Assembly: GCA_965262595.1 (NCBI GenBank)
Contig: OZ253548.1
Location: 744,001-808,000 of the forward strand
Source of the DNA: CATQHB01 sp965262595
GTDB lineage: Bacteria; Chloroflexota; Dehalococcoidia; Lucifugimonadales; UBA3495
DNA: 64,000 bases
Reading direction: 5' to 3'
Shown one piece after another: positions 43,815-51,780 of this stretch. The notes below the pieces were generated by a model, which did not search any database, was not told the origin of the DNA, and saw only the letters and a program-made list of their open reading frames with translations. Positions within the stretch are counted from its first letter, which is position 1, and every line of letters begins with the position of its first letter. Made by a program: the position numbers and the translations under genes.

Positions 43815-45257
43815 TCAGCCGGTAGTCTCCATAATCAGCTTGGAAAGTTGAAGCTGGACCGGTACCGGGTAGTTACCGGTAAAGCAGGCGTCGCAGAAAC
43901 CACCTTTCTCGCCGCCCACCACGCTGAGCAAATTCTTAACGCTAAGGAAACCCAGGGAGTCGGCGCCGGTCAATAACCGGATCTCCTCCACAGTGTTGTT
44001 GGCGGCAATCAGTTCATCCTGGTTTGCCATATCGACACCCATGTAGCAGGGAAACTTGATCGGCGGAGCGCAAACCCGGACGTGAATCTCCTTGGCGCCG
44101 GCCTTACGCAACACTCGGATAACGTGGGGGGTAGTAGTTCCGCGAACAATGCTGTCATCGACAACCACCAAGCGTTGCCCCCGGATAACTTCCGATAGCG
44201 GATTGAACTTTTGGCGAACCCCCAAATCGCGAAGTCGTTGCTCCGGCTCAATAAATGTGCGTCCCACATAGCGATTCTTGATCAGACCGTCACTGTAGGG
44301 AATGCCCGATTCCCGAGCATAACCTACCGCAGCCGCAGTGGAAGAGTCGGGGATACCCACTACCAGGTCGGCGTCAACCGGGTGCTCTCGGGCCAGTTGG
44401 GCGCCCATCTCCCGGCGGGCCGAATATACCAGAGTGCCATCCAGTACGCTGTCCGGCCGGGCAAAGTAGATATGCTCAAATATGCACATGGCGCGACGAT
44501 CCGAGGTGTTGTCGCGTATTGAAGAACGCATACCATTGCGGTCAACAACCACAACTTCCCCGGGTTGAACATCCCGTACATATTCGGCTCCCAGGTGGTC
44601 CAGGGCGCAGGTTTCGGACGCAATTACCCAGCCGTCTTCCAGTGTCCCCATACACAGAGGACGGATGCCCAACGGGTCACGGGCAGCAATAAGCGTATCT
44701 TCAGTGAGGGCCACCAGGGAAAAAGCTCCTTCCAAAGTACGCATACAATGGAAAATCCTTTCTTCCCAAGTCGGTCCGGGGGCGTTGACCAGTTGGTACG
44801 CTATTACCTCGGAGTCAGTGGTGGAGGAGAAATGACAAGCCCAATTCTCCTGGAGTTGGGCCTTGAGTTGGTAGGCGTTGATGATGTTCCCGTTGTGGGC
44901 CAGAGCCAGCCGTCCGGCCTGGCCTTCGACAACCAGAGGTTGGGCATTGTTGATCTGGCTGGTGCCGGTGGTCGAGTACCGGGTATGCCCGATAGCTAAT
45001 TCACCGGCCAAGGGGTAGAAGTCCGACTCGCGAAAAATCTGGGTAACCAAACCCATATCAACGTGAACGTTGATTTTCTCGCCGTCGGCAGTGGCGATGC
45101 CGGCGCTCTCCTGACCACGGTGTTGCAAGGCAAAGAGGCCGAAAAAAGTTACACGGCTAGCCTCTGCACCCGGGCTATAAACACCAACAACACCACACTC
45201 TTCCCGCGGGTGGTCGAAAACGCCTCGGAGCTTGTGAGTCCCAAGCTCATTATTCAC
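43815..45257 (-). CDS. purF: Amidophosphoribosyltransferase
   Basis: First committed purine step: PRPP plus glutamine to phosphoribosylamine. A 480-residue B. subtilis-type enzyme. The N-terminal Ntn Cys is residue 21 in REECGVVGVYSP, after a 20-residue propeptide that must be cut. The PRPP loop VVVDDSIVRGTT is near 355. Cys residues for the Fe-S cluster are seen in RVCAPPIKFPC and GGFCDACFTGNYP. The only plausible start is the GTG at 45257. A promoter puts the RNA start within a few nt of it. Confidence 0.96.
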   Translation of the reverse strand: MNNELGTHKLRGVFDHPREECGVVGVYSPGAEASRVTFFGLFALQHRGQESAGIATADGEKINVHVDMGLVTQIFRESDFYPLAGELAIGHTRYSTTGTSQINNAQPLVVEGQAGRLALAHNGNIINAYQLKAQLQENWACHFSSTTDSEVIAYQLVNAPGPTWEERIFHCMRTLEGAFSLVALTEDTLIAARDPLGIRPLCMGTLEDGWVIASETCALDHLGAEYVRDVQPGEVVVVDRNGMRSSIRDNTSDRRAMCIFEHIYFARPDSVLDGTLVYSARREMGAQLAREHPVDADLVVGIPDSSTAAAVGYARESGIPYSDGLIKNRYVGRTFIEPEQRLRDLGVRQKFNPLSEVIRGQRLVVVDDSIVRGTTTPHVIRVLRKAGAKEIHVRVCAPPIKFPCYMGVDMANQDELIAANNTVEEIRLLTGADSLGFLSVKNLLSVVGGEKGGFCDACFTGNYPVPVQLQLSKLIMETTG

Positions 45258-45263
45258 GGCATT

Positions 45264-45292
45264 ATTCTACTTTTTCTTAACATTTAGGTCAA
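45264..45292 (-). promoter_or_regulatory. Sigma-70-type promoter of purF
   Basis: Minus strand: TTGACC at 45292-45287, 17-nt spacer, TAGAAT at 45269-45264. The predicted transcription start is about position 45257, the first base of the GTG start, implying a leaderless mRNA. Confidence 0.6.
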
Positions 45293-45435
45293 CTTGTCCT
45301 AACCCCAATTTCACTCGGGACAATTCAGTACGGACGACTAAATATTGTTGGCCATCGCGATATATTCCGAATCAGCCGCCAACGGCTCCGGCAACGCCCT
45401 CTTGCCGTATCGGTTGCAGGAATGTGGGACTCACA

Positions 45436-46218
45436 CTACCTCTTCGGGAAAATGCTGACTTTACGGTCGTCTCCGAATCCCACGCTCTCGGTGGTGACAC
45501 TCGGGCTTTCCGACAAGGACAAGTGGATGATGCGTCGGTCGGCGGCGGACATCGGTTCCAGGGTAATACTCCGTCCCGTCTGAGTCACCCTTTCAGCCAC
45601 CTTTACGGCCATATCTCGTAGCGAAGCTTCGCGACGCTGCCGATACCGTTCCACATCCAGCACTACCCGGGTACCCTCGCCCAACTCACTTCGGACAATC
45701 AGATTGACAATGAATTGCAGGGATTGCAAAGTTTGACCCCGGCGCCCAATTAGAAGACCTGAGTCCTCGCCGTTCAAATCTATGATTGGCCCGCCAACAT
45801 CCGGATCGTTGGTAGTCCGAATGGTGCTGGCTACATTTACGCCGGCCTTCGCCAGAATATTGTTAAGGGCCTCAATAGCCACGCCGGACGCGGTACCATC
45901 ACTCTTGCCCTCGTTGCCTATACCATCACTACCACTATCGCTGTCCACTGATTCAGCGACAGCGGCCGGCGGGCTTTCCTGGACCGTGCCTACGACTTCG
46001 GCGGGTTCGGCGGGCTCGGCAGGTTCTGAAGGGGCAATACCGCCGGGGGGGATTCTGGTAACCCGGACTCGGGCTACTTCGACGCCTATGCCCAGGAATC
46101 CGGCCTTCCCTCTACTTAGTATTTCTACCTCTACCTCGCTGCGCTCTGCGCCTAGTTCCTTCAGCGCCAGTTCTTCGGCTTCTTCGACGGTTCGTGCGGT
46201 TCGTACGACTGCTTCCAT
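45436..46218 (-). CDS. jag: Jag/SpoIIIJ-associated RNA-binding protein (Jag-N, KH, R3H)
   Basis: A 260-residue protein. Jag-N is residues 1-52 (EEAEELALKELG, RGKAGFLGIG). A linker of about 60 residues holds (EPA)n repeats. The KH-like domain is about 110-185 (LIGRRGQTLQSLQFIVN), and the R3H domain ends the protein (EPMSAADRRIIHL). It binds RNA and works with YidC in envelope growth and division. GGAGAT precedes the ATG. Its first 107 nt overlap the end of yidC. Confidence 0.92.
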   Translation of the reverse strand: MEAVVRTARTVEEAEELALKELGAERSEVEVEILSRGKAGFLGIGVEVARVRVTRIPPGGIAPSEPAEPAEPAEVVGTVQESPPAAVAESVDSDSGSDGIGNEGKSDGTASGVAIEALNNILAKAGVNVASTIRTTNDPDVGGPIIDLNGEDSGLLIGRRGQTLQSLQFIVNLIVRSELGEGTRVVLDVERYRQRREASLRDMAVKVAERVTQTGRSITLEPMSAADRRIIHLSLSESPSVTTESVGFGDDRKVSIFPKR

Positions 46219-47035
46219 CGTTTTCCATCTCCTTTGACGCCACTTCTTCTTCGGCTGTTTGGGTTGCTTGGGTCGGCGCCGGGGTTGACCGGGGGAACAG
46301 GGGGAACAAGGGCCCCCAACCGGTTATAAAATACTGTATGCCGACGCCAATTACATTGGAAACTATCCAGTACAGGGGGAGTCCGCTAGGCCATTGCAAG
46401 GAAAAGAACCCCAGAAATATGGGAATCATCCAAAGCATCATGTTTTGGCTGGACTGCTGCCGCGGGTCTGGCGATGGGGTCATCGTCATCTTCTGCTGCA
46501 CCCAGGTAGAAGCAGCCACCAGCAAGGGAAAGATTATCGGCGAGGGGTCCGGCTCGCCCAGGCTCAACCAGAGAAAACCGTCGTTGAGCGGCGCCGCCGA
46601 GTGAATCGGGACGAAAGTAATCCAGGAATATAGTTTCTGGGAAAGCCCTACCAGGTCTTCCGGCTTGGTGTAGAGGGTCTGTATCAGAACCCGGAACAGC
46701 CCGATCAGAATCGGCATCTGGATAATCAAGGGGCCAAGGCAACCTACCGGGCTTACTCCGGATTCCCGGTAGAGGCGCATAGTTTCCTGCGAGACTCGGG
46801 TCCGGTCGCCACTATGCCGATCCTGGATTTCTTTCATCCGGGGTTGCAGTTGACTCATTCGCCGCATTTGGCGAATCTGTTTGAGGGTCAGGGGCATGGT
46901 CACCAATCGCACCAGAATGGTGAACACGATAATGGCGATACCCATATTGTTGAAACAAAGCACATATAACACCATCAAGGTGTTGAGCATGGGCCGAATT
47001 ATTACTTCGTTCCAGAGGAGAAAGAAAAACTCCAA
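46112..47035 (-). CDS. yidC: Membrane protein insertase YidC/Oxa1
   Basis: A 307-residue insertase: short form without a large periplasmic domain. Five or so hydrophobic segments; IVFTILVRLVTMPLTLKQI near 35, GCLGPLIIQMPILIGLFRVL near 100, and SGLPLYWIVSNVIGVGIQ near 220. The C-terminal tail is very Arg-rich (NRRRSRRTGAEGTRRRAQRG), as in insertases that bind ribosomes. The TTG start follows AGGAG. The tail overlaps jag by 107 nt. Confidence 0.93.
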   Translation of the reverse strand: MEFFFLLWNEVIIRPMLNTLMVLYVLCFNNMGIAIIVFTILVRLVTMPLTLKQIRQMRRMSQLQPRMKEIQDRHSGDRTRVSQETMRLYRESGVSPVGCLGPLIIQMPILIGLFRVLIQTLYTKPEDLVGLSQKLYSWITFVPIHSAAPLNDGFLWLSLGEPDPSPIIFPLLVAASTWVQQKMTMTPSPDPRQQSSQNMMLWMIPIFLGFFSLQWPSGLPLYWIVSNVIGVGIQYFITGWGPLFPLFPRSTPAPTQATQTAEEEVASKEMENDGSSRTNRTNRRRSRRTGAEGTRRRAQRGRGRNTK

Positions 47036-47065
47036 GGGGTCTCCTATACTTCAGCTAAAAACGGC

Positions 47066-48511
47066 CTAGTTGCAAGGCTCATGTCTCGTGGCGTCGTAGC
47101 ACCAAAGGGATTCTTTGTCTTGGCCCTCGGTAACGACGATCCGGCGCACAATTCCATTATCGCCGCTGACAAACACGGAATGGTGTTGGATAACCGACAA
47201 ATTGCTTAAGTCCGGGCCAATACCGGAGGGAATCGGAGCGGCTCCACCGGCCAGAGGCGCCTTTATCTTCGATTGTTCCAGGCTGCGTTCGCTAATCACT
47301 TCTCCTTGTTCCAGGTTCGAGGGATTGGTACTCAACAAGCGCATTCTGCCATCCACTGCCGCAACTACCAAGCCCAGAGGAACCAGCGTAGGCGTGGAAA
47401 CAATGGGACTTTCCATGTTGTGCCGCCACAAGGACTCCTTTACTTCGCCCGGCGGCGGAGCGGAGACATCCAGCGCATAGACATTGCCGTCCATTGAAGG
47501 CGCAAAAATGGTTTCGCCATCGGTTGCGGCCCCGGCCCAAAACCAGTTGCTGCCTTCGAACTCCCATTCCAGTCCGCCATCATCAGCGTCCAGAGCGTAG
47601 AGTTTCTTATCGAAAGATCCGGCGATTGCCAGGCCGTCAACCACCAGGGGGGTGGACACAACGGCTCCGCCGGTTTCGAACCGCCAGAGTTCCCGGCCAT
47701 CTCTCAAATCGAAAGCGTAAATGAAGTGGTCGTGGGAACCGATGTAGGCTATACCGTTGAAAATGGCCGGGGTTGACCAGATCTTGCCTCCGGTAAGAAA
47801 AGGAGACCAAGCCAGTTCTTCGCCGGTGGCGGCATTGAAGCCATAGAGACCGCCGTCTTCCGAACCAACCAAAACTATAGGGGTGCGGCCTCCCGAATCG
47901 AGGGTAGTCTCAGTTAACACCGGGCCGCTAATCAAAGGTAAGGGGTCCCGGCTTGGGTCGTCACGTACCGCCTTCTTCCAGCCGGTAGCGTCGCTTCCGG
48001 TATCCCGCGAAATTGCATAAAGGTGCCCGTCAACTGCGCTCACAAAAACCAGGTCCAGCTCTGAGCTAACCACCGGTGGGCCAAACACGCCCTCCAGGCC
48101 CAGACCCGACCCCAACGCTGGATAAGTCCAAGCCACGCTTGGTAACCCGGAGCTGAAGTCTTCTAACGCCAGGATTTTGACCTTTTTTTCGTCGTTGCCC
48201 AAATCCAGACCCAGCCGTTCCCCTAGGTCGTCCAAACTGCCTGCCATCGGAGCAGCAACAAAAACCTGCGCCGGACCGCTTTGATCGGAAGAGAACTGGA
48301 CGGAAATTGGTGACCACCCTAAATTATCGCCACCCAAGTTTGGCGTGCAGGCGACCAGAAAAACGGCCAAGAGGAAAGCCCATCGGCTGATGGGAGTAAG
48401 CCGACGCTTTTGGGATCTTTTGCCCGAGAGCTTGCCTATTGGTGGTTGAGAGATTGATGCAATTGTGGTAGTAACGGATTTCGGAAAAATAAAGGGTAAA
48501 ACAAAATTCAT
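47066..48511 (-). CDS. PQQ-like beta-propeller lipoprotein
   Basis: A 481-residue exported protein. The signal has a lipobox AVFLVAC at about residue 55. Then come repeated propeller blades with W/GLYGFNAATGEELAWS, FIYAFDLRDGRELWRFETGG and KLYALDADDGGLEWEFEGS, typical of BamB/PQQ-enzyme-like repeats. The protein could scaffold outer-surface assembly, as BamB does, but this is inference. It lies between yidD and yidC, an unusual place. The true start may be downstream since the signal is preceded by about 35 residues. Confidence 0.85.
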   Translation of the reverse strand: MNFVLPFIFPKSVTTTIASISQPPIGKLSGKRSQKRRLTPISRWAFLLAVFLVACTPNLGGDNLGWSPISVQFSSDQSGPAQVFVAAPMAGSLDDLGERLGLDLGNDEKKVKILALEDFSSGLPSVAWTYPALGSGLGLEGVFGPPVVSSELDLVFVSAVDGHLYAISRDTGSDATGWKKAVRDDPSRDPLPLISGPVLTETTLDSGGRTPIVLVGSEDGGLYGFNAATGEELAWSPFLTGGKIWSTPAIFNGIAYIGSHDHFIYAFDLRDGRELWRFETGGAVVSTPLVVDGLAIAGSFDKKLYALDADDGGLEWEFEGSNWFWAGAATDGETIFAPSMDGNVYALDVSAPPPGEVKESLWRHNMESPIVSTPTLVPLGLVVAAVDGRMRLLSTNPSNLEQGEVISERSLEQSKIKAPLAGGAAPIPSGIGPDLSNLSVIQHHSVFVSGDNGIVRRIVVTEGQDKESLWCYDATRHEPCN

Positions 48512-48515
48512 AAAT

Positions 48516-48725
48516 TCATGGCACCGGATCGTAGCCCTTGCCTCCCCCGGGACGGCAACTCAACAATCGTCTAACACTCAAACCGCTACCTTTGACAACG
48601 CCATATTCCCGAATGGCCTCTTCAGCGTAATAAGAACAAGTAGGGGTGTAGCGACAGGCCGAAGGAAGATAGGGAGAGATAGCCACTTGATAGAACCGGA
48701 TAACCAGGAGTGCGGCGCGTGTCAT
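48516..48725 (-). CDS. yidD: Membrane protein insertion efficiency factor YidD
   Basis: A 69-residue protein: LLVIRFYQVAISPYLPSACRY, then TCSYYAEEAIREYG with conserved Cys residues, and CRPGGGKGYDPVP. It helps YidC-dependent insertion at the inner membrane. It follows rnpA by 6 nt and precedes the propeller gene by 4 nt. Confidence 0.95.
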   Translation of the reverse strand: MTRAALLVIRFYQVAISPYLPSACRYTPTCSYYAEEAIREYGVVKGSGLSVRRLLSCRPGGGKGYDPVP

Positions 48726-48731
48726 AAGAAA

Positions 48732-49079
48732 CTATTCCTGCCTGGGGTCGTTAACAAGTAAGTGGGTACGCCGCAATAAGTTATCTATAGCTCGTTTCAG
48801 TTGCCAGTATCCGGCTTCTTCAGCTCCCCTTCGAGCAATGAAGACTGCGTCCCAGCCTGCCTCTACCTGACTCTGTCGAATTACTTCCCGTAATCTACGT
48901 TTCACCTGGTTTCGGGTAACTGCATTCCCGATTCTTTTACTGACAGCAAACCCGAACCGGCTCTGTTCCGAGCCGTTGGGCAAAACCCGAATAACCAGCA
49001 ACCCGTTGGCTGCACTGCGGCCTTCCTGATGAATCTGGGAAAAACGCCTGCTCTCGGTTAACCGGAACCGCTGCTGCAT
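48732..49079 (-). CDS. rnpA: Ribonuclease P protein component
   Basis: A 115-residue basic protein that helps RNase P RNA cut tRNA 5' leaders. RFRLTESRRFSQIHQEGRS begins it, then FGFAVSKRIGNAVTRNQVKRRLRE is the RNR motif region, intact. I use the ATG at 49079; an in-frame TTG lies 6 nt earlier. It is 16 nt after rpmH. Confidence 0.95.
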   Translation of the reverse strand: MQQRFRLTESRRFSQIHQEGRSAANGLLVIRVLPNGSEQSRFGFAVSKRIGNAVTRNQVKRRLREVIRQSQVEAGWDAVFIARRGAEEAGYWQLKRAIDNLLRRTHLLVNDPRQE

Positions 49080-49095
49080 TATCAAAGACCGCCGA

Positions 49096-49233
49096 TTAAA
49101 CGGTCAATTGATGCCGCCCCTTAAATCTACGGCGGCGCAAAACCGCCCGTCCGTCGGAAGTTCGGGACCGCGCCCTGAAGCCGTGGACCCGCGCCCGGCG
49201 ACGCTTTTTTGGCTGATAAGTACGTTTTGGCAT
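49096..49233 (-). CDS. rpmH: Ribosomal protein L34
   Basis: A 45-residue gene too short for most ORF calls. PKRTYQPKKRRRARVHGFRA is the family signature, then a basic helix and KGRHQLTV. It is the first gene of the rnpA-yidD-yidC-jag operon; the order is universal. No ribosome site other than weak AACAACA, as is common for a leading r-protein gene. Confidence 0.96.
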   Translation of the reverse strand: MPKRTYQPKKRRRARVHGFRARSRTSDGRAVLRRRRFKGRHQLTV

Positions 49234-49258
49234 TGTTGTTATACACTCCAGTTGGGGG

Positions 49259-49288
49259 ATTATATGGCGGGAGCCGAACTTCCGTCAA
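49259..49288 (-). promoter_or_regulatory. Sigma-70-type promoter of the rpmH operon
   Basis: Minus strand: TTGACG at 49288-49283, 18-nt spacer and a perfect TATAAT at 49264-49259, about 26 nt before the rpmH start. Confidence 0.72.
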
Positions 49289-49549
49289 GGGATAACCCAC
49301 GTTGCGTCAACCGGATCACTTCTCTTTGACCGGGAACGGGCCAACAACCCGCCATTGAGAAGCGCTTACCTGGAATGACGCGAAAGAAAGAATCCTGAAT
49401 GAATCCAGTCAGGAATACGTGGTATAATTCTTCCTGTATTAACAACGAGCTGACCCAATTTGGCAGCGGTGTCTCCGATTTCTTGAGACCCGGTATAAAC
49501 GCTGGGCGCAACAATGCGGGTATCCGTTGCCAATAATTATTCTAACCGG
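49289..49549. other. Region between the rpmH promoter and tRNA-Leu
   Basis: No gene is seen. TATAAT at 49423-49428 might serve the tRNA, but its -35 is poor. I found no DnaA-box cluster, although rpmH often sits close to oriC. Confidence 0.4.
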
Positions 49550-49635
49550 GCCGAAGTGGCGGAATGGTAGACGCGCCGGTCTCAAAAACCGGTGGGGGCA
49601 ACCCCGTGTCGGTTCGAATCCGACCTTCGGCACCA
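49550..49635 (+). tRNA. tRNA-Leu (anticodon CAA), CCA encoded
   Basis: A class II tRNA: acceptor GCCGAAG/CTTCGGC, anticodon stem CCGGT/ACCGG with loop CTCAAAA (anticodon CAA, reads UUG), a long variable arm (TGGGGGCAACCCCGT) and T loop TTCGAAT. CCA is present in the DNA at 49633-49635. UUG is also the preferred alternative start codon here. Confidence 0.96.
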
Positions 49636-49648
49636 TGCCGATCAGTTA

Positions 49649-49680
49649 GCCCGATTTCGTATTTGAAATCGGGCGTTTTC
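49649..49680 (+). terminator. Intrinsic terminator after tRNA-Leu
   Basis: GCCCGATTTC pairs with GAAATCGGGC over 10 bp with a 6-nt loop, then GTTTTCTT. A clear rho-independent signal. Confidence 0.85.
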
Positions 49681-49764
49681 TTGCCTGGCTGGGCCTCAAT
49701 GCCGACATTTTACAAGCATTGAGCCTTTGTAACGGCCTTTGCCCTACCTGACCTGATTTTCCCT

Positions 49765-49800
49765 AGTGATGATGGTTGCCGAAGTAATGATGGTTGCCGA
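49765..49800. repeat. 18-bp tandem duplication
   Basis: AGTGATGATGGTTGCCGA followed by AGTAATGATGGTTGCCGA (one difference), intergenic. Confidence 0.85.
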
Positions 49801-50073
49801 CGGCGAACTGGTTGGAGCCTGAGCCAACAAGACCCCGACCGTAGCCCGCTGGAAATTCAAGACATCGTGGACCGCTTCGACCAGCTCCTTCGGACAATCC
49901 GACCGGAAAAGACTTGGTTGAAAAACGCCAGCTATTGCAACCGGCTCACACCGACTCTCCTGCCTCCCATCCCCAAAACATCGACGCCTTACTCTCCGCC
50001 TAACTACTTATCATCACACCAGTGGAAACTTTCTCCCCACCCTTCTTGCCCATTTGCCCAAGACCCTTGAACT

Positions 50074-50107
50074 CTCCGGAAGTTGCCCTCCGGAAGTTGC
50101 CCTCCGG
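50074..50107. repeat. 14-bp tandem repeat
   Basis: CTCCGGAAGTTGCC twice exactly plus a partial third copy, just after the amidase stop. Confidence 0.85.
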
Positions 50108-50110
50108 TCA

Positions 50111-51532
50111 TCATACTTGGGGCCGGACGCCGTTGCTTGGTGAGACACGTTCGTAGCCTGCCGCCACCTGGAACAGCAACCCCTCATCGAAGGGGCGGCC
50201 GATGAACTGGATGCCAATGGGCAATCCATTCCCGCTAAAGCCGCAGGGCACGGTAATGGCCGGAAGGCCGTTCCCGTTCATGGGACTGGTGTTCCGGGAG
50301 ATCACTCCCGAGCCTGGGCCTCGGACCCGGTGGGTTTCGCCCTGGATGGTGATGTGGGTGGCGTCTATCCGAGGCGCGGCGACCGGAGCGGTGGGCGTAA
50401 CCAGGAAATCCACGTCCTGCAGGACTCGGGCATACTCTTCCTTGATGAGGCGTTGTACCTTCAAGGCTTTCGAGTAGTCCCGGCCGAGGACGAACTGGCC
50501 GGCAATGGTGCGGTTGACGACGTCGGGGCCGTACTTCTCCCGGTCGTTGGTCAGGTAAGGTTCGTGGGTCACCACCCCGTCGGCCAGACTGGCCGCCCGC
50601 AGCGCCCCCACGTATTCCATGCTTGGAAGGTTGACTTCCCGGACCTCGACTCCCAACTCCTGGAGGGCAAAGATGGCGTTCCTTACGCTGGATTCGACCT
50701 CCGGGTCAATCAGATCGAAAAAGTAATTAGATGGCACCCCCGCCTTCAATCCGGACAGGTCCCGGCCCAGTTTCTCCAGGTAATCGGGCACCGGGACCGG
50801 GACGGTGCTGGGGTCGAGGGGGTCATACCCGGCGATGGCCTGCAAGACGAGTGCGCTGTCGCTGACGGAGCGGGTCATAGGGCCGATATGGTCCCCATTG
50901 AAGCTGGTTACCAGCAGCCCTCGCTGGCTCACCCGGCCAAAGGTCTGCTTGAGGCCCACCACGCCACAGAAGGTACCCGGCAACCGCACCGAGCCACCCA
51001 GATCGGTGCCCAAGGAAGCGAAGGTGACACCGGCGGCCACGTTGGCCCCGCCTCCCCCGCTGGAGCCGCCGGGGATGTGGTCAAGGCCCCAGGGGTTGTG
51101 GACTGCCCCGTAGTGAGGGTTGTTGGAGGTGGCGCCGGCGGCGAACTCTTCCAGGTTTTCCTTGCCCAGCACGATGGCTCCGGCCTCTTCGCAGAGGGTA
51201 ACCACTCGGGCGTCATCTTCCGGAACGTTGTCGGACAGCACCAGCGAACCAACGGTGGTTCGGATGCCCCGAGTGGCGATGTTGTCCTTGATACCGATAG
51301 GAATTCCGTGCAGGGGGCCGCGATACTTGCCGCTCGCCAGTTCCGACTCCAGTTCCCGGGCGCGGGCCAAGGCCCGCTCGTGAAGCAGGGTGATGAAGGA
51401 GTTGAGCTTGGGCTGAAGCCGGTCGGCCCGGGCCAGGGCAGCCTCGGTTACCTCCACCGGGGAAACCTCTCTCGACGCTATCCTGGGGGCAAGTTCGCTG
51501 ATAGTCAGATCCAAGAGCGCTTCATTTGGCAT
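50111..51532 (-). CDS. Amidase signature family enzyme
   Basis: A 473-residue amidase of the GatA/AtzF kind. The catalytic triad is visible: Lys in GIPIGIKDNIATRG near residue 75, Ser in GGSSGGGGAN near 150, and nucleophile Ser in GTDLGGSVRLPG near 174. The first 70 residues are helical. It starts within the end of a small GatC-like gene (11-nt overlap). It could be a free amidase using small amides or a GatA-type subunit; no gatB is seen, so I prefer the former. Confidence 0.9.
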   Translation of the reverse strand: MPNEALLDLTISELAPRIASREVSPVEVTEAALARADRLQPKLNSFITLLHERALARARELESELASGKYRGPLHGIPIGIKDNIATRGIRTTVGSLVLSDNVPEDDARVVTLCEEAGAIVLGKENLEEFAAGATSNNPHYGAVHNPWGLDHIPGGSSGGGGANVAAGVTFASLGTDLGGSVRLPGTFCGVVGLKQTFGRVSQRGLLVTSFNGDHIGPMTRSVSDSALVLQAIAGYDPLDPSTVPVPVPDYLEKLGRDLSGLKAGVPSNYFFDLIDPEVESSVRNAIFALQELGVEVREVNLPSMEYVGALRAASLADGVVTHEPYLTNDREKYGPDVVNRTIAGQFVLGRDYSKALKVQRLIKEEYARVLQDVDFLVTPTAPVAAPRIDATHITIQGETHRVRGPGSGVISRNTSPMNGNGLPAITVPCGFSGNGLPIGIQFIGRPFDEGLLFQVAAGYERVSPSNGVRPQV

Positions 51533-51725
51533 GGTCGGTTCCTCCTTCGGCGGCGCGCAGCAGCCTGCTGGACATAGTGTCGGACAACTCCAAAGCGGCT
51601 ATGCCCGACATGGCTTCAATGTAGCTGTCCACTTCGGGACGGACCAGCTCCAGTTCTTCGTCGGACAGCTCGAAGCCCCCGTATTCGCGGATCATGGCTC
51701 GCATGGTCTCGTTGGAAATTCCCAT
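51522..51725 (-). CDS. Small GatC/AtzG-like amidase partner
   Basis: A 67-residue acidic helical protein (FELSDEELELVRPEVDSYIEAM) like the small GatC or AtzG partners that wrap an amidase. AGGAGGAGGAAAG precedes the ATG. It overlaps the amidase by 11 nt, so coupled expression is clear. Its function as a chaperone-like subunit is inferred from context. Confidence 0.72.
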   Translation of the reverse strand: MGISNETMRAMIREYGGFELSDEELELVRPEVDSYIEAMSGIAALELSDTMSSRLLRAAEGGTDHAK

Positions 51726-51780
51726 CTTTCCTCCTCCTGCAAGATTGTCAGGCCCAGTCCATCCTGACGGCTGCGTATGA

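Larger units (their letters stand above)
49681..50110. other. Gene-free stretch with two sets of tandem repeats
   Basis: No gene. AGTRATGATGGTTGCCGA is repeated twice (49765-49782, 49783-49800). CTCCGGAAGTTGCC is repeated 2.4 times (50074-50107) near the amidase stop. Confidence 0.6.

Noticed and set aside
49234..49549. Possible replication origin beside rpmH
   Set aside because: No cluster of TTATCCACA-type DnaA boxes, and dnaA is not in the window.
50330..51577. 415-codon plus-strand open frame
   Set aside because: It is fully antisense to the amidase, whose catalytic motifs are intact; no ribosome site or family pattern.
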